Notes: generated from the letters alone by a model not told the origin. A DNA stretch of 42,746 nt from Heterotrichella gracilis (GCA_032358255.1 JAULBX010026863.1:1-42746), one strand, 5' to 3'; counted from the stretch's first letter, positions 1 to 8,783 are shown. Translations and numbers: made by a program.

Positions 1-261
1 TTCTCGTCCCGATATCTATCGGGATCCTTTTGAATTGCCTTGATTTATCTCGCAAAATTTTATGAGGCCACCCCTCCAGTACCCGCTCATCAAAAAGGCT
101 AGCGATTTTTTTTATGATTTTAGCTTGACGCGAATACGATATATATCTGAAGGGACTATCCGCACTCCGAAGGAGTCCCCTGGACTAAGCAAGTAGTTTG
201 TTAAGAAAATTAGCTTCTACAGTTTATTTGCAGATTAAGAAAAGTATTGAAAAAAAATATT
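1..261. other. Non-coding left edge with two palindromic elements
   Basis: I see no gene here. Positions 7-14 (TCCCGATA) and 17-24 (TATCGGGA) form an 8-bp inverted repeat with a 2-nt loop. Positions 152-179 hold two mutually exclusive hairpins: GGGACT/AGTCCC as outer arms, or ACTCC-GAA-GGAGT as a tight inner stem. Neither has a convincing T tract. They resemble short REP-like palindromes that recur between genes in Bacteroidota, but a repeat count across the genome is not available here. Confidence 0.5.
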
Positions 262-1653
262 CTATTCTGATGAGCGAATATGGATTTTTTTAGACTGAAT
301 ACCATTTGAGCCTGTAAAACGGAAAATATAAATTCCTTCTGAAAGTTCAGCACAAGAGAATTCAAAACTGTTGGCTTTAGGTTTTGATAAAATAAGTTTA
401 CCTGAAATATCAATTAAATCGAATTGACATTCACTACTTGTCTTAATGGCATACTCATTTTGAATACGGTGAATAGAAATTTTTTCAGCCGCCTGATTCT
501 CACTAATGCCGTTGGTTTCAACAGTACGTGTATTTAATAAGACGATCAGTTGATTGTCGCTATTGCCCACAATATCCATTTTACCATCATTATTTACATC
601 CAACACATGCAGTTTGCGTGAAAAGCCGTTATATTCCAATGAGCCTCTGCTGGTAAATGTTCCGTCACCGTTTCCAAGTGCAATTTCGATGCCATCGCCG
701 GGCGAATAGATATCACTTCCAAATGCTAAATCTAAAATGCCATCACCATCAAAGTCTGCGGCAACCGGATAATCAGCGGTATTATAATTAGAGGAATTAC
801 CCAAACTAGTGAAACTTCCTCCCCCAGATCCCATTAATACCGTATAATCACCCGATGAATTTCCAACCACAATATCCACATTTCCATCATTGTCAAAATC
901 TCCGGTTCCCACACCAATTGGATTTGTGCACACGGTGATGTACTGAGCAGAACCGTAACCATTTCCAATATTAAGCATAACAATGGCCTTGCTGCTTTGG
1001 AACGAACAAGCAACAATATCTAATCTTGAATCTCCGTTCACATCTGAAACAATAAAATCAGTTGGAGCGGCTGTTAAAGGATAATTAACCGGAAATTGAA
1101 TCGTGCCATTGCCGGGAGTTATATACACTGAAATTTTTGAGGTACCGGCACCAATCAGATTATTCGGATATTCAGCAGCGATCAAATCATCCTTCCCATC
1201 GCCATCTGCATCGGCTGCTTGTAAGATCCTATTGCCAGTAGCCGTCATGGAATACCCGATCGGAGCTGCAAATCCACTGGCACTACCTTTTAATACAGCA
1301 ATATAACTTGGGTTGGTATTAATCGTTGGACATCCACTAATAAATACATCCTTAAAACCATCACTATCATAATCAATCAAGGCTAAATATTCTCCACGGC
1401 TTAAGCCGGAATAACTATCAGGCGAATTAAAGGAGCCGGATGAATTCGCCAGATTGACGTAAGCTCCGCCGGTAGAAAAACTGGTGCCAACCGCGTCCGG
1501 CCTGGAATCGTTGTTAACATCCTCAAATTTAAAATCGCTTACCAGGTATCCCGTTGAAATGCTGCTTAAAGAAAAACTCAGATTTGTTTGGGCCTGAGAC
1601 ATCATATTAAAAAGGCCTAAACCAAGTAAAAGGCCAAAACTACTTTTTTTCAT
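262..1653 (-). CDS. Secreted FG-GAP/VCBS repeat protein with T9SS type A sorting domain
   Basis: 463 aa. The N-terminus is a typical Sec signal peptide (MKKSS, hydrophobic core to about residue 20, ending SQAQ). The body carries about seven calcium-loop motifs of the form DxDxDGxxD (for example DFDNDGNVD, DFDGDGILD, DVNNDGKMD, DADGDGKDD), as in FG-GAP/VCBS repeats that build an integrin-like beta-propeller. The last 75 residues are a type IX secretion sorting domain (DLIDISGKL, then LSEGIYIFRF and a lysine-rich final strand). By family knowledge it is exported through the Sec system and T9SS and attached to or released from the cell surface; the ligand is unknown. The gene stands alone and is divergent from the next secreted-protein gene. 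The start is chosen by the signal peptide. Confidence 0.85.
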   Translation of the reverse strand: MKKSSFGLLLGLGLFNMMSQAQTNLSFSLSSISTGYLVSDFKFEDVNNDSRPDAVGTSFSTGGAYVNLANSSGSFNSPDSYSGLSRGEYLALIDYDSDGFKDVFISGCPTINTNPSYIAVLKGSASGFAAPIGYSMTATGNRILQAADADGDGKDDLIAAEYPNNLIGAGTSKISVYITPGNGTIQFPVNYPLTAAPTDFIVSDVNGDSRLDIVACSFQSSKAIVMLNIGNGYGSAQYITVCTNPIGVGTGDFDNDGNVDIVVGNSSGDYTVLMGSGGGSFTSLGNSSNYNTADYPVAADFDGDGILDLAFGSDIYSPGDGIEIALGNGDGTFTSRGSLEYNGFSRKLHVLDVNNDGKMDIVGNSDNQLIVLLNTRTVETNGISENQAAEKISIHRIQNEYAIKTSSECQFDLIDISGKLILSKPKANSFEFSCAELSEGIYIFRFTGSNGIQSKKIHIRSSE

Positions 1654-1672
1654 TTGAATAAATTTAGATGAT

Positions 1673-1680
1673 CAAATTTA
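1673..1680 (-). promoter_or_regulatory. Possible -7 promoter box (TAAATTTG)
   Basis: On the minus strand, 20 bases before the start codon of the FG-GAP gene, TAAATTTG matches the Bacteroidota -7 consensus TAnnTTTG exactly. The -33 region contains only a weak match (TCTG), so this is a candidate rather than a firm promoter. Confidence 0.35.
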
Positions 1681-1911
1681 GTTTATTATTTCCATTTCAG
1701 AGATGATCAGGGTGGTTTTTTTCTTTTTTTTAGGCATGTTCCTTCTATCAATTTAATAGCCTTCTATGCGCGTTTATTTTTTTACCCGTACCAGGATCCA
1801 TTTTCTGAAAATCACCGATCTCTTAATTTTTAACAGAATAAAATGAGGTCTTAATTTAAATATTGATAATTTTATATGAACGTTCCGCTCATCTTCTAAA
1901 ACCTTACAGCT

Positions 1912-4341
1912 ATGAAAAAAAATTATTTTAAAATTCTGTTTGTCTTGTTACTAGTTTGCATTTCGGAAAAAAATCTTCAGGCTCAATGTACAACGCCTGC
2001 GCCCCCGGCTGTTTCCGGGGTTACCATTGCAGGTTGTGTGAGCAGTTCTGCTTTTACTTTAACCGGCACACCAAGCGGCACCAATGTGATAGGCTGGTAT
2101 GCCAACTCCTTTGGTGGAAATGCTTTGTCTACCAACTCGGTGTTCACCACTCCTACTTTAACATCAGGCACCACCTATTATGTTGGTCAATCGGCCGGAG
2201 TGTCTGCCACTGTTGATCCACTGGCCATGCCCAGCTATTCCAGAAACGTTCCCGCGCAAGAAACCCGTGGATATTATTTTACAGCACCGGTTGATTTTAT
2301 CATCACCGGCCTACGTGTGCCTGTGGCAATTGGCGGAACCGTTTCAGGCATTGCGGTGATAAAACTTCCTGCCGCTCCACCACTCTATACCAACGTCACC
2401 AACACGTTCAGTACTCTTTACCTGGATCAGGCTATAACCGGAACAAATATTGTGACGGTCAATATCCCTGTTTATGCAGGCGATATTATTGGCGTATTGG
2501 GAGAACGAAATGATACCAGTGCATACGGACCCAATTTGGGAACCGGAATTTTTCCTTCGATGCTCGGAGCCTCTGGTCCAACCGTGAATTTATACCGCAT
2601 GGGCATGTTATACAATCTCGCCACGCAAACACCCACAAACATTTGGGCGGAAACCGTGAACACCATTGGCATCATAGAGATGTACGTTAAACAGGCCTGT
2701 AATTCCACCTTGACTCCCGTCACCGTGAGTATTGTGCCTTCACCAACGGTTGTAGTGGCGCAACCGCCTAAAATATGCGCCAACTCTTCTTATACTTTAA
2801 GTGCCAGTGGTGCGACTTCGTTTACGTGGACGGGAGGACCACAAACCTCTAGCTATGTGGTGAGTCCTTCTACGAACACCACCTATTCTGTGCAAGGTTC
2901 CATACTCACTACCTGCACTTCTAGTATCAGTACGGTCACGGTCAGCGTGGATGTTGGTATTCCGACACTAACGGCTTCCTCTAGTAGTAACTCGATCTGT
3001 TCAGGCAATACGCTCACACTAAATGGAGCGGGCGCGCCCACCTATACCTGGGCCGGCGGCACAAACACGGTCATCAACAATACGGCCTTTGTGCCTTTAG
3101 GTACGCAGCAATACACTTTATATGGAAGCAATTCCTGCGGAACTGCCTCCACGATGATAACGGTCACGGTGAATCCAACACCTACCTTAGTGACCTCTGT
3201 CACGCCAAGCACGGTCTGTGATGGCTATACAGCCACTCTTACGGTGAGTGGTGCATCTACTTATAGTTGGGCGGCGGCCACTTCCACGGGAGCTACTTTA
3301 TTGATCACACCTAGCATCACCAGTTCGTATAATGTGAGTGGCCTTAGCAGCGCGGGTTGTCCTGCCACTGCGGCACAAGTGGTGTCTGTGAATCCAAATC
3401 CTATTGTGAGCATTGGCGCCGTCTTAAATAAAACTTTGGTCTGCTCGGGTGGTTCAGCTACCCTGACCAGTTCAGGTGCAAATACCTATAGTTGGAGTAC
3501 TTCTGCCCAAACGGCGACCTGCCTGGTGAATCCACTCACGACTCAAATTTATACGGTGACCGGAACATCCACCTTAACGCAGTGTTTTAAAAGCGAAACC
3601 ATTGAGATCTCTGTTTTTATTCCTACTCTTTCTATGAGTTCGAATACCAGTGTGTGTTATGGTACTCCTATTACCTTGACAGCGAATGCTGGTCCCGGCT
3701 CTTCTTATTTGTGGAATACCGGATCTCCATTTAGTAATCTGAATATGACCGCTACCATTTCTGCTTTATACTCTGTGACTGCCATTACAAGTACCATCAA
3801 TGGTTTGAGCTGTAGTAGTTCGGGTTCGATGTCCTTGACGGTTAACCCTCTTCCTACGGTGCTTGTTGCTTCAACACGAACCACTATTTGTAAAGGAGAG
3901 AAAACCATTTTAACTGCGAGTGGAGGCACTTCCTATGCCTGGTTGAACCTCACACCTACAACGGCCACTGTGCAGGTAAGTCCTGTTAATACCAGTTTTC
4001 CAACTACCTATAGTGTGACAGGCACTGATGCAAACGGATGCCAGAATTCTGCCACCATCAGTGTAAAAGTAAATGCCTGTACCGGTATTGAGGCCTTTGA
4101 ACATGAAACGAATCTGATCAGGATCTATCCCAATCCAAATGATGGAAACTTTAGCGTGCAGGTAGAAAATGATATGCGACTCTTACTCATCAATGAATTG
4201 GGCCAGGTAATTAAAGAACTGGACTTCAGCAAAGAAAATCAGTTTCAGCAAAGTTTAGAGGGACTGAGTGTAGGCATTTATTTTATTAAAGGCATTTACA
4301 ATGGATCGTCGATTCAGAGTAAATTGGTGGTGACGAGATAA
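1912..4341 (+). CDS. Secreted Ig/PKD-like repeat protein with T9SS type A sorting domain
   Basis: 809 aa. The signal peptide runs to about residue 25 (ending LQAQ). Residues 90-270 form a domain of unknown fold. From about residue 287 there are six imperfect repeats of roughly 70-95 residues, each starting with a cysteine motif such as ICANSSYTL, ICSGNTLTL, VCDGYTATL, VCSGGSATL, VCYGTPITL or ICKGEKTIL, and continuing with a pattern like SGAxTYxW. This is typical of the Ig-like/PKD-like repeats in Bacteroidota surface proteins. The C-terminal 75 residues (IRIYPNPNDGNF, then SVGIYFIKG) are a T9SS type A sorting domain. The likely role is an adhesin-like or matrix surface protein; no catalytic motif is visible. 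It is slightly richer in G+C than the neighbouring cassette-like block downstream. Confidence 0.85.
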   Translation: MKKNYFKILFVLLLVCISEKNLQAQCTTPAPPAVSGVTIAGCVSSSAFTLTGTPSGTNVIGWYANSFGGNALSTNSVFTTPTLTSGTTYYVGQSAGVSATVDPLAMPSYSRNVPAQETRGYYFTAPVDFIITGLRVPVAIGGTVSGIAVIKLPAAPPLYTNVTNTFSTLYLDQAITGTNIVTVNIPVYAGDIIGVLGERNDTSAYGPNLGTGIFPSMLGASGPTVNLYRMGMLYNLATQTPTNIWAETVNTIGIIEMYVKQACNSTLTPVTVSIVPSPTVVVAQPPKICANSSYTLSASGATSFTWTGGPQTSSYVVSPSTNTTYSVQGSILTTCTSSISTVTVSVDVGIPTLTASSSSNSICSGNTLTLNGAGAPTYTWAGGTNTVINNTAFVPLGTQQYTLYGSNSCGTASTMITVTVNPTPTLVTSVTPSTVCDGYTATLTVSGASTYSWAAATSTGATLLITPSITSSYNVSGLSSAGCPATAAQVVSVNPNPIVSIGAVLNKTLVCSGGSATLTSSGANTYSWSTSAQTATCLVNPLTTQIYTVTGTSTLTQCFKSETIEISVFIPTLSMSSNTSVCYGTPITLTANAGPGSSYLWNTGSPFSNLNMTATISALYSVTAITSTINGLSCSSSGSMSLTVNPLPTVLVASTRTTICKGEKTILTASGGTSYAWLNLTPTTATVQVSPVNTSFPTTYSVTGTDANGCQNSATISVKVNACTGIEAFEHETNLIRIYPNPNDGNFSVQVENDMRLLLINELGQVIKELDFSKENQFQQSLEGLSVGIYFIKGIYNGSSIQSKLVVTR

Positions 4342-4447
4342 ATTTACGGAGAGTAAAGCTTTGTTCGTATCGAGAACTGATTCCTTGCGAATTAAGCTCT
4401 GCTCATATCGTTTTCAGACTTTGCGACGTTTTTAAAGTCCATTTACC

Positions 4448-4492
4448 CATTTGAGCGCTAACACGCAAAAATGGAGGTTAGCTGCGGTTAGC
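4448..4492. repeat. Cassette-boundary element A (attC-like, GCTAAC/GTTAGC)
   Basis: CATTTGAGCGCTAAC, then CGCAAAAATGGAG, then two copies of GGTTAGC. It shares this layout with element C (6421-6466) and forms the inverted pair GCTAAC (4457-4462) and GTTAGC (4479-4484). It lies just beyond the 3' end of the minus-strand gene at 4571, where an integron attC site would sit. The core is GTTAGC rather than the classical GTTRRRY, so the attC label is inference. Confidence 0.45.
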
Positions 4493-4570
4493 ACGAGTTT
4501 TTCTTTCGTGACCGTTAATGTGTAGGTCTATCAGCAGGGAAGTCACGCGAAAAACTGCCAACGCAGAAAG

Positions 4571-5086
4571 TTATTGTTTGTTGAGCAAGCAATTAATTAT
4601 TTTTTGCTGTTCTTTTTGTCTTTTGGCTTGGAACGATGTTGTCAAAGTTAAAACGGACAATGTGGAAATTGGGTTTATCGCCAAAACTTTTACTTGCTCT
4701 TCAGTCAGATGGGCTTTAAACCCCAAGGTGCAACAAAAACCAAGTGGGTTGTTTGAAAATGAAACGCTATCCAATATTACAGTTACATTGTCAAGAAGTC
4801 TTAATTCCATAGTTCCTTGCATTTTTAGCATACTGTCTGAAAGCAAAACCCTAGAAGCTGCATTAAGAAACAGAATGTATTTTGGTCTAACTGTTGTGTC
4901 TTTACGATTAAATTGTTTTTGGAAAAGTAAACTGTAATAGTCTTGGGAGTTTGTTAGTCCGCCAACTGTTTCAGTTCCATTGTTTTCGTTTTTTGTCCCA
5001 GATATACAAGAACAGTTTTGTGCAATGCTGTCAAGGCAGAGAATTATTAAGAATAAAGAAACTGACGAGGATAGTAATCGAGTCAT
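4571..5086 (-). CDS. Hypothetical secreted protein (cassette gene 1)
   Basis: 171 aa from the ATG at 5086. I prefer this start because it begins a clean Sec signal peptide (MTRLLSSS, a hydrophobic core, then a likely cut after SIAQ). The longer ORF that starts at 5191 would put 35 polar residues in front of it and run into the boundary element. The mature protein is about 150 residues with several cysteines near its start (NCSCISG). I do not recognise the family, and no enzyme motif is visible. A periplasmic or surface role is inferred only from the signal peptide. It lies between boundary elements A and B and has the same orientation as the next three genes, as in a gene-cassette array. Confidence 0.55.
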   Translation of the reverse strand: MTRLLSSSVSLFLIILCLDSIAQNCSCISGTKNENNGTETVGGLTNSQDYYSLLFQKQFNRKDTTVRPKYILFLNAASRVLLSDSMLKMQGTMELRLLDNVTVILDSVSFSNNPLGFCCTLGFKAHLTEEQVKVLAINPISTLSVLTLTTSFQAKRQKEQQKIINCLLNKQ

Positions 5087-5108
5087 TGTTTTTTTGTCTA
5101 TTGAAATT

Positions 5109-5247
5109 GGCGCTAACGGTTTGCAGCTAAAAGAAGTAGGCGATTTCGGTGACGAAAACTGTCTGCCATCACTGCACTTGATGCGCAGCACAAAGCTTCA
5201 TTTAAGCACTGAACCCGCTTTTTTGCCAAATGCCTGTTACAAGCTGG
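5109..5247. repeat. Cassette-boundary element B (long attC-like structure)
   Basis: About 140 nt between two minus-strand genes. One end is GGCGCTAACGGTTTGCAGCTA and the other is GCCTGTTACAAGCTGG, giving TAAC and GTTA cores at opposite ends. Internally, TGCACTTGATGCGCA (5173-5187) is a near palindrome. The length and the end-core layout resemble long attC sites. I recall similar sequences between small genes in other Bacteroidota, but cannot check this here. Confidence 0.45.
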
Positions 5248-5258
5248 TGTTCTGTCTG

Positions 5259-5897
5259 TCATGCTATTTTGTTTTTAAGTTGGTCAAATTCTAATTCAGT
5301 CAAGCATTCGTTGTAAAGTTCATTTACTTGCCAAAGTCCACTAACTTTTATTTTGTCCTTCGTTGATTGATTTCCTAACCAATTTTCTGATGATTTAATG
5401 TCTGTGGCTTTTGCCAAAGTCGAAACCATTTTACTTTCCCAAAAAAGTCGGTCGTCTTTGGTGTCAATTTGAAAAACACAAAATGAAAGATTTGTCTGAA
5501 CGTAATTACTTATTCTTTTTTCCATTTTTTTCTCAAAGTCAAGGTCGAGAAGTTTTAAGTTTTTTTCTTTCTCTGCTCTTGAAGTTATGTCAAGTTCCCA
5601 AAGGCTTAAATATGGGTTACTTTCTTTGTTTAAGAAACAACGGCCAATATTTTTTCTGAAAATACTTCTGTTTTTGTTCTCCTTAATAAAATGCTGGTTA
5701 AGTCGTGAACGCAGTTGATTATTTCCTGTATGAGTTCCTACTCTAACTATTCTGTCAAGGTTTTTATATTTTTCCCCATTTTCAAAAATAATGTAAATTC
5801 CATTTTTGGGTATCTCATTTATAATATGTTCAAAAGGAAAAGAATATCTTTTTTGTTCATTAAAAATTTGATGCAGTTCTAAAACTATATTTCTCAT
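5259..5897 (-). CDS. GIY-YIG-like nuclease domain protein (cassette gene 2b)
   Basis: 212 aa. Residues 33-37 read GIYII, followed by VRVGTH near residue 52, RSRLNQHF near 63-70 and a basic stretch (RSIFRKNIG). This matches the layout of GIY-YIG endonuclease domains: GIY, then a [YV]xG motif, the catalytic Arg, and a downstream helix. The second motif is RVG rather than YIG, so catalytic activity is not certain. The C-terminal half is unfamiliar. Its start overlaps the stop of the upstream DUF6884-like gene by 4 nt, so the two are translationally coupled and probably work together on nucleic acid. The pair lies between boundary elements B and C as a two-gene cassette. Confidence 0.6.
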   Translation of the reverse strand: MRNIVLELHQIFNEQKRYSFPFEHIINEIPKNGIYIIFENGEKYKNLDRIVRVGTHTGNNQLRSRLNQHFIKENKNRSIFRKNIGRCFLNKESNPYLSLWELDITSRAEKEKNLKLLDLDFEKKMEKRISNYVQTNLSFCVFQIDTKDDRLFWESKMVSTLAKATDIKSSENWLGNQSTKDKIKVSGLWQVNELYNECLTELEFDQLKNKIA

Positions 5898-6343
5898 AAT
5901 GTATTGTCGTTAAGAAATTTTACTCTTTCGCCTTGTCGAAGTCCTTTTAGTGGATTTGTAAAATGTGAAATGTTGTCAATGATTGGTTTAATATATTCCT
6001 GTCCTGCTAAAATTATAAAGTTGTCATTTTTTAAATCGGCTTTTTCAGCAAGTTTTTCGATTACTTTCTTGCCCCATTCTCTTTTTTCTGATGGGCTTAA
6101 TATTTTAAGTCCTGCTTTTCTTTTGTCTTTTGGAACGTTGCTTAATGTTACGTTATATGGCTCAATTTCTTTGTCAAGGTCGAGAAGGTAATGAAGTGCA
6201 GAAAGAATATATATATTGTTTGGATTTTGTTTGTAAGCATATGCTAAACTGCTTTTGAAAAGCGAACTTTTATAAAGGTCTTTGGCTTTCGTCTTTTTGT
6301 CACCTTTTAGGGAAACGCAGGCTATTAAAATGATCTGTTTCAT
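5894..6343 (-). CDS. DUF6884-like protein (cassette gene 2a)
   Basis: 149 aa. The start ILIACVSLKGDKKTKAKDLY, the middle YILSALHYLL, the 'EPYNVTL' segment, then FIILAGQEY and a final GLRQGERVKFL match the pattern I know for DUF6884. That is a YaaA/tRNA-guanine-transglycosylase-neighbourhood family often found in phages and islands. The biochemical activity is unknown to me. It is the first gene of a two-gene unit and overlaps the GIY-YIG-like gene by 4 nt. The family call rests on motif recall without a profile search. Confidence 0.55.
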   Translation of the reverse strand: MKQIILIACVSLKGDKKTKAKDLYKSSLFKSSLAYAYKQNPNNIYILSALHYLLDLDKEIEPYNVTLSNVPKDKRKAGLKILSPSEKREWGKKVIEKLAEKADLKNDNFIILAGQEYIKPIIDNISHFTNPLKGLRQGERVKFLNDNTL

Positions 6344-6420
6344 TGTCGGTTTACGATATGCTTTACACTTGTTGGTAACGGAATGTGAATTTGCGCCGTT
6401 TTTTGCTTGTCCAAGTTATG

Positions 6421-6466
6421 CATTTGAGCGTTAACCCGAAAAAATGGAGCGAATTTGCGGTTAGCT
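6421..6466. repeat. Cassette-boundary element C (attC-like)
   Basis: CATTTGAGCGTTAACCCG, then AAAAAATGGAG, then TGCGGTTAGCTGC. It is a diverged direct repeat of element A: both share CATTTGAGCG(C/T)TAAC, an A-rich run ending ATGGAG, and GCGGTTAGC in the same order. It begins 9 nt beyond the stop of the minus-strand gene at 6475, the expected place for a cassette recombination site. Confidence 0.5.
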
Positions 6467-6474
6467 GCAGTAAT

Positions 6475-7632
6475 TTAGTACCCAAAAAAATTGATTCCAT
6501 ATGGATTGTCAAGGTAATTGCTAGGTGTTAGTGAGTAGTTTACGTTTATTTTATTTTTGTCGTCAATAGTAGCATGGTCCATTTGCGTATGATACAAAAT
6601 TAATTTCAATACCTTTTCGTACTGCTCAATAAATGTTTTATAGTAAAGAGGATTGAAATAAACATTTTCAGTATGTCCAGCAACAAGCATTGTGATGTCC
6701 GATTTTAAATTATTTCTTTTTCTCAATTGATTACCTAAGTCTCCATACAAATGTTTGTCCTTGGAAAAGTAGCTCAACATAAAATAAGTCTTGATGTCAA
6801 CGGGATAAAGAGTAATGAAAATATCTTCCATTCTTTCTTCTGAATGAGGAATTGAGTTGCCTTCAAAATCGAAGTCTAAATAGAATGACGACGATACAGC
6901 AATAGGATAAAATGCGGGAAGTTCAAATACTTCAGTTTCAATCGCAGAATAATCCTTTCCAAGTATTGCTGCGTCAAATATTTTTTTGTTTTCGGTTATA
7001 TCGTTTTCAGATTGTTCACCGAAGTCCATCCAAGTTGATACCTCAATTTTTTTATGTGAAGAAACAACGAAACCTCTATAAGCAAAAAGAAAATTCTGTT
7101 CTGAGGTCTGTGTGTATGGTTGAACTTCAATTGGTCTGAATATAGAATCATGCTTGTTACAAAATCCCCAAAATATAGAGGCGTGATTCTTACCGAGTTC
7201 TTTCCCGTCAAACTCTCCTTTTTCCATAGCATAGCCCATTACATGACCATTTTCGACTATTTTGCTTAAAACGCCGTTATTTTGAATAGAATGAGCGGCT
7301 GAAACAACAATTCTACCATTGTTGTCAATACTGCAAGTTGTCGCGCTAGCCTCAGGATGCCAACAGAATTTACTTTTTTCAATACCTCTTCGAATCACTT
7401 CACGCATTATAGATGGAAATTCTTCTTCAGAGATGTCTGTTAGTTTAAATTTGTCAAAGATGGAATAGTCCGATGGAGTCCTTTTAGCAATAGGAGGAAG
7501 TGATTTGCAGGCTGAAATAAATTCATTAAAATTTTCAGGATTCAATCCGCCTTTTCTAAAGTCACGGAAAACCTCAAAGAACATTTCATAGTTCATTCGT
7601 GGATTTTTAAGTTGTCTTAGAAAATTTATCAT
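6475..7632 (-). CDS. Hypothetical protein with CxxHD motif (cassette gene 3)
   Basis: 385 aa, soluble, with no signal peptide or membrane segment. Around residue 94 it has FCWHPEAS with a second cysteine shortly after (TTCSIDNNG), then AAHSIQNNG, and near residue 155-165 the segment FWGFCNKHDSIF. The cysteines and histidines (CxHP, GFCxxHD) suggest a bound metal. I have seen GFCxxHD segments in uncharacterised proteins but know no function. The C-terminal half is mostly acidic and aromatic (TLYPVDIKTYFM). It is a single gene between boundary elements C and D, on the minus strand like the other cassette genes. The ATG at 7632 follows the TTTGAG-like end of element D directly, so the leader is very short. 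Confidence 0.6.
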   Translation of the reverse strand: MINFLRQLKNPRMNYEMFFEVFRDFRKGGLNPENFNEFISACKSLPPIAKRTPSDYSIFDKFKLTDISEEEFPSIMREVIRRGIEKSKFCWHPEASATTCSIDNNGRIVVSAAHSIQNNGVLSKIVENGHVMGYAMEKGEFDGKELGKNHASIFWGFCNKHDSIFRPIEVQPYTQTSEQNFLFAYRGFVVSSHKKIEVSTWMDFGEQSENDITENKKIFDAAILGKDYSAIETEVFELPAFYPIAVSSSFYLDFDFEGNSIPHSEERMEDIFITLYPVDIKTYFMLSYFSKDKHLYGDLGNQLRKRNNLKSDITMLVAGHTENVYFNPLYYKTFIEQYEKVLKLILYHTQMDHATIDDKNKINVNYSLTPSNYLDNPYGINFFGY

Positions 7633-7634
7633 TT

Positions 7635-7675
7635 ATTTGAGTCGTTAAGCGTCCGGGTAATTATTGCAGCTAACT
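7635..7675. repeat. Cassette-boundary element D (half-site upstream of the array)
   Basis: ATTTGAGTCGTTAAGC (7635-7650) and TTGCAGCTAAC (7665-7675) repeat the ends of elements A to C with a different middle. It stands upstream of the first cassette gene, where an attI-like or leftover attC end would be. The 290 bases beyond it, up to the next gene, hold nothing I can name. Confidence 0.4.
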
Positions 7676-7966
7676 AAAGCCTAAGCGCAATTTTTTCTAT
7701 TAGTAAACATTTGTAAATATTTGTATTTTATTGTAATCGCTTAAAACATTTTTGGGTACAATTAATCATACCAAATTACATTTAATTATCAAGAATTCAA
7801 ATTCTAAAAGCATTTCGGAGAAATAACATTAAAATATGAAACGAACTATTTACTTTAGGCCTTCTATGCAAACAGATCTCTAGTTTATGTTATGTAAATA
7901 GTCAAAATGAGATAAATATTACCAAAACCAAGCCCTTTTCCATAAATTTATTCAAATTTCAATTCC

Positions 7967-8305
7967 ATGACCGACATCGACGAGATCACCACTGCCCTGC
8001 TTGCTTTTCGCAACGCCCGCGACTGGGCACAGTTTCACGATTCCAAAAATCTGGCGACTGCCATTTCTATTGAGGCAGCGGAACTCAACGAATTATTCTT
8101 GTGGAAAACCATCAAAGAATCGGAGGAAGTGAATCAGGATAAACTCAAAGAAGAACTGGCCGATGTGTTTGCTTATTCTTTTTTATTAGCAGCAAGACAT
8201 CAATTAGACGTGAAACAAATTGTGTTAGACAAGATCAAAAAGAACGGCGAGAAATATCCGGTGGAGAAGGCTAAAGGAAGTGCGAAGAAGTATGATGAGT
8301 TGTGA
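7967..8305 (+). CDS. MazG-like nucleotide pyrophosphohydrolase
   Basis: 112 aa, the usual length for a single-domain MazG-like/dCTP-pyrophosphatase protein. The all-alpha NTP pyrophosphatase metal site is visible as IEAAELNE (ExxE, residues 36-43) and LKEELADVF (ExxD, residues 64-72). By family, it hydrolyses non-canonical or excess (d)NTPs to NMP and pyrophosphate, acting as cytosolic nucleotide housekeeping. The gene is monocistronic between the cassette-like block and the T9SS gene at 8784. Its better G+C and lysine-rich tail look like ordinary host sequence. Substrate cannot be told from sequence. Confidence 0.85.
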   Translation: MTDIDEITTALLAFRNARDWAQFHDSKNLATAISIEAAELNELFLWKTIKESEEVNQDKLKEELADVFAYSFLLAARHQLDVKQIVLDKIKKNGEKYPVEKAKGSAKKYDEL

Positions 8306-8783
8306 GTTTTTGTTCTGACCTTTAACAAGGTGTTCAAAGAAGGTGAATAGATAAAAAAAGCAATAAGCAAAAAATGCATATTCCTAATTCAGACAAAACA
8401 TTGAAGATTTATAATTTAGACCTTATAGTTACTACAAGATACAGGGTAAACTTAAAAGAGGACGGTCAGTTCAGCCAATAGGCTAGTTAACAACTAAATC
8501 ACTACCTAATCAATGTTTATATCATATATGAACAAAAATAAAAGTCTCTCAGGAAAATTATAAGAACCCTAATAAATCATTCAATTGTTAGAGAAGGTGG
8601 TCAACAAAAACAACTCAGTTATGAAAACAATCAGTGATCTTCGCGGCGAAATGGTATTGATGTATTGCATAAACGAAAACAGGATCAAAGGACTTAAGCC
8701 ATGCACACCAAAATTTTTTCTCGACAGTATGCAATTCCGACGGAGCAGGTTATTCAATGGACATGGCGATATGAGTGGTAAAA
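8306..8783. other. Non-coding stretch, possibly with gene debris
   Basis: I see no convincing gene. A 26-codon ORF at 8701-8781 (MHTKIFSRQYAIPTEQ...) and a 93-codon ORF at 8585-8866 exist, but the latter runs into the 3' end of the convergent T9SS gene and has no family resemblance. They may be fragments of a decayed gene. No terminator hairpin with a T tract is clear. Confidence 0.4.

Noticed and set aside
4518-4937. 139-aa plus-strand ORF
   Set aside because: It lies antisense to the signal-peptide-bearing gene at 4571-5086, starts inside the intergenic stretch after boundary element A and has no recognisable protein features.
5087-5191. Longer start (ATG at 5191) for cassette gene 1
   Set aside because: It would place 35 polar residues before a clean signal peptide and would be coded partly by boundary element B.
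6344-6358. TGTCG-GTTTA-CGATA as a fourth operator
   Set aside because: It is a single imperfect dyad with no 21-22 bp partners, and lies in a cassette boundary; probably chance.
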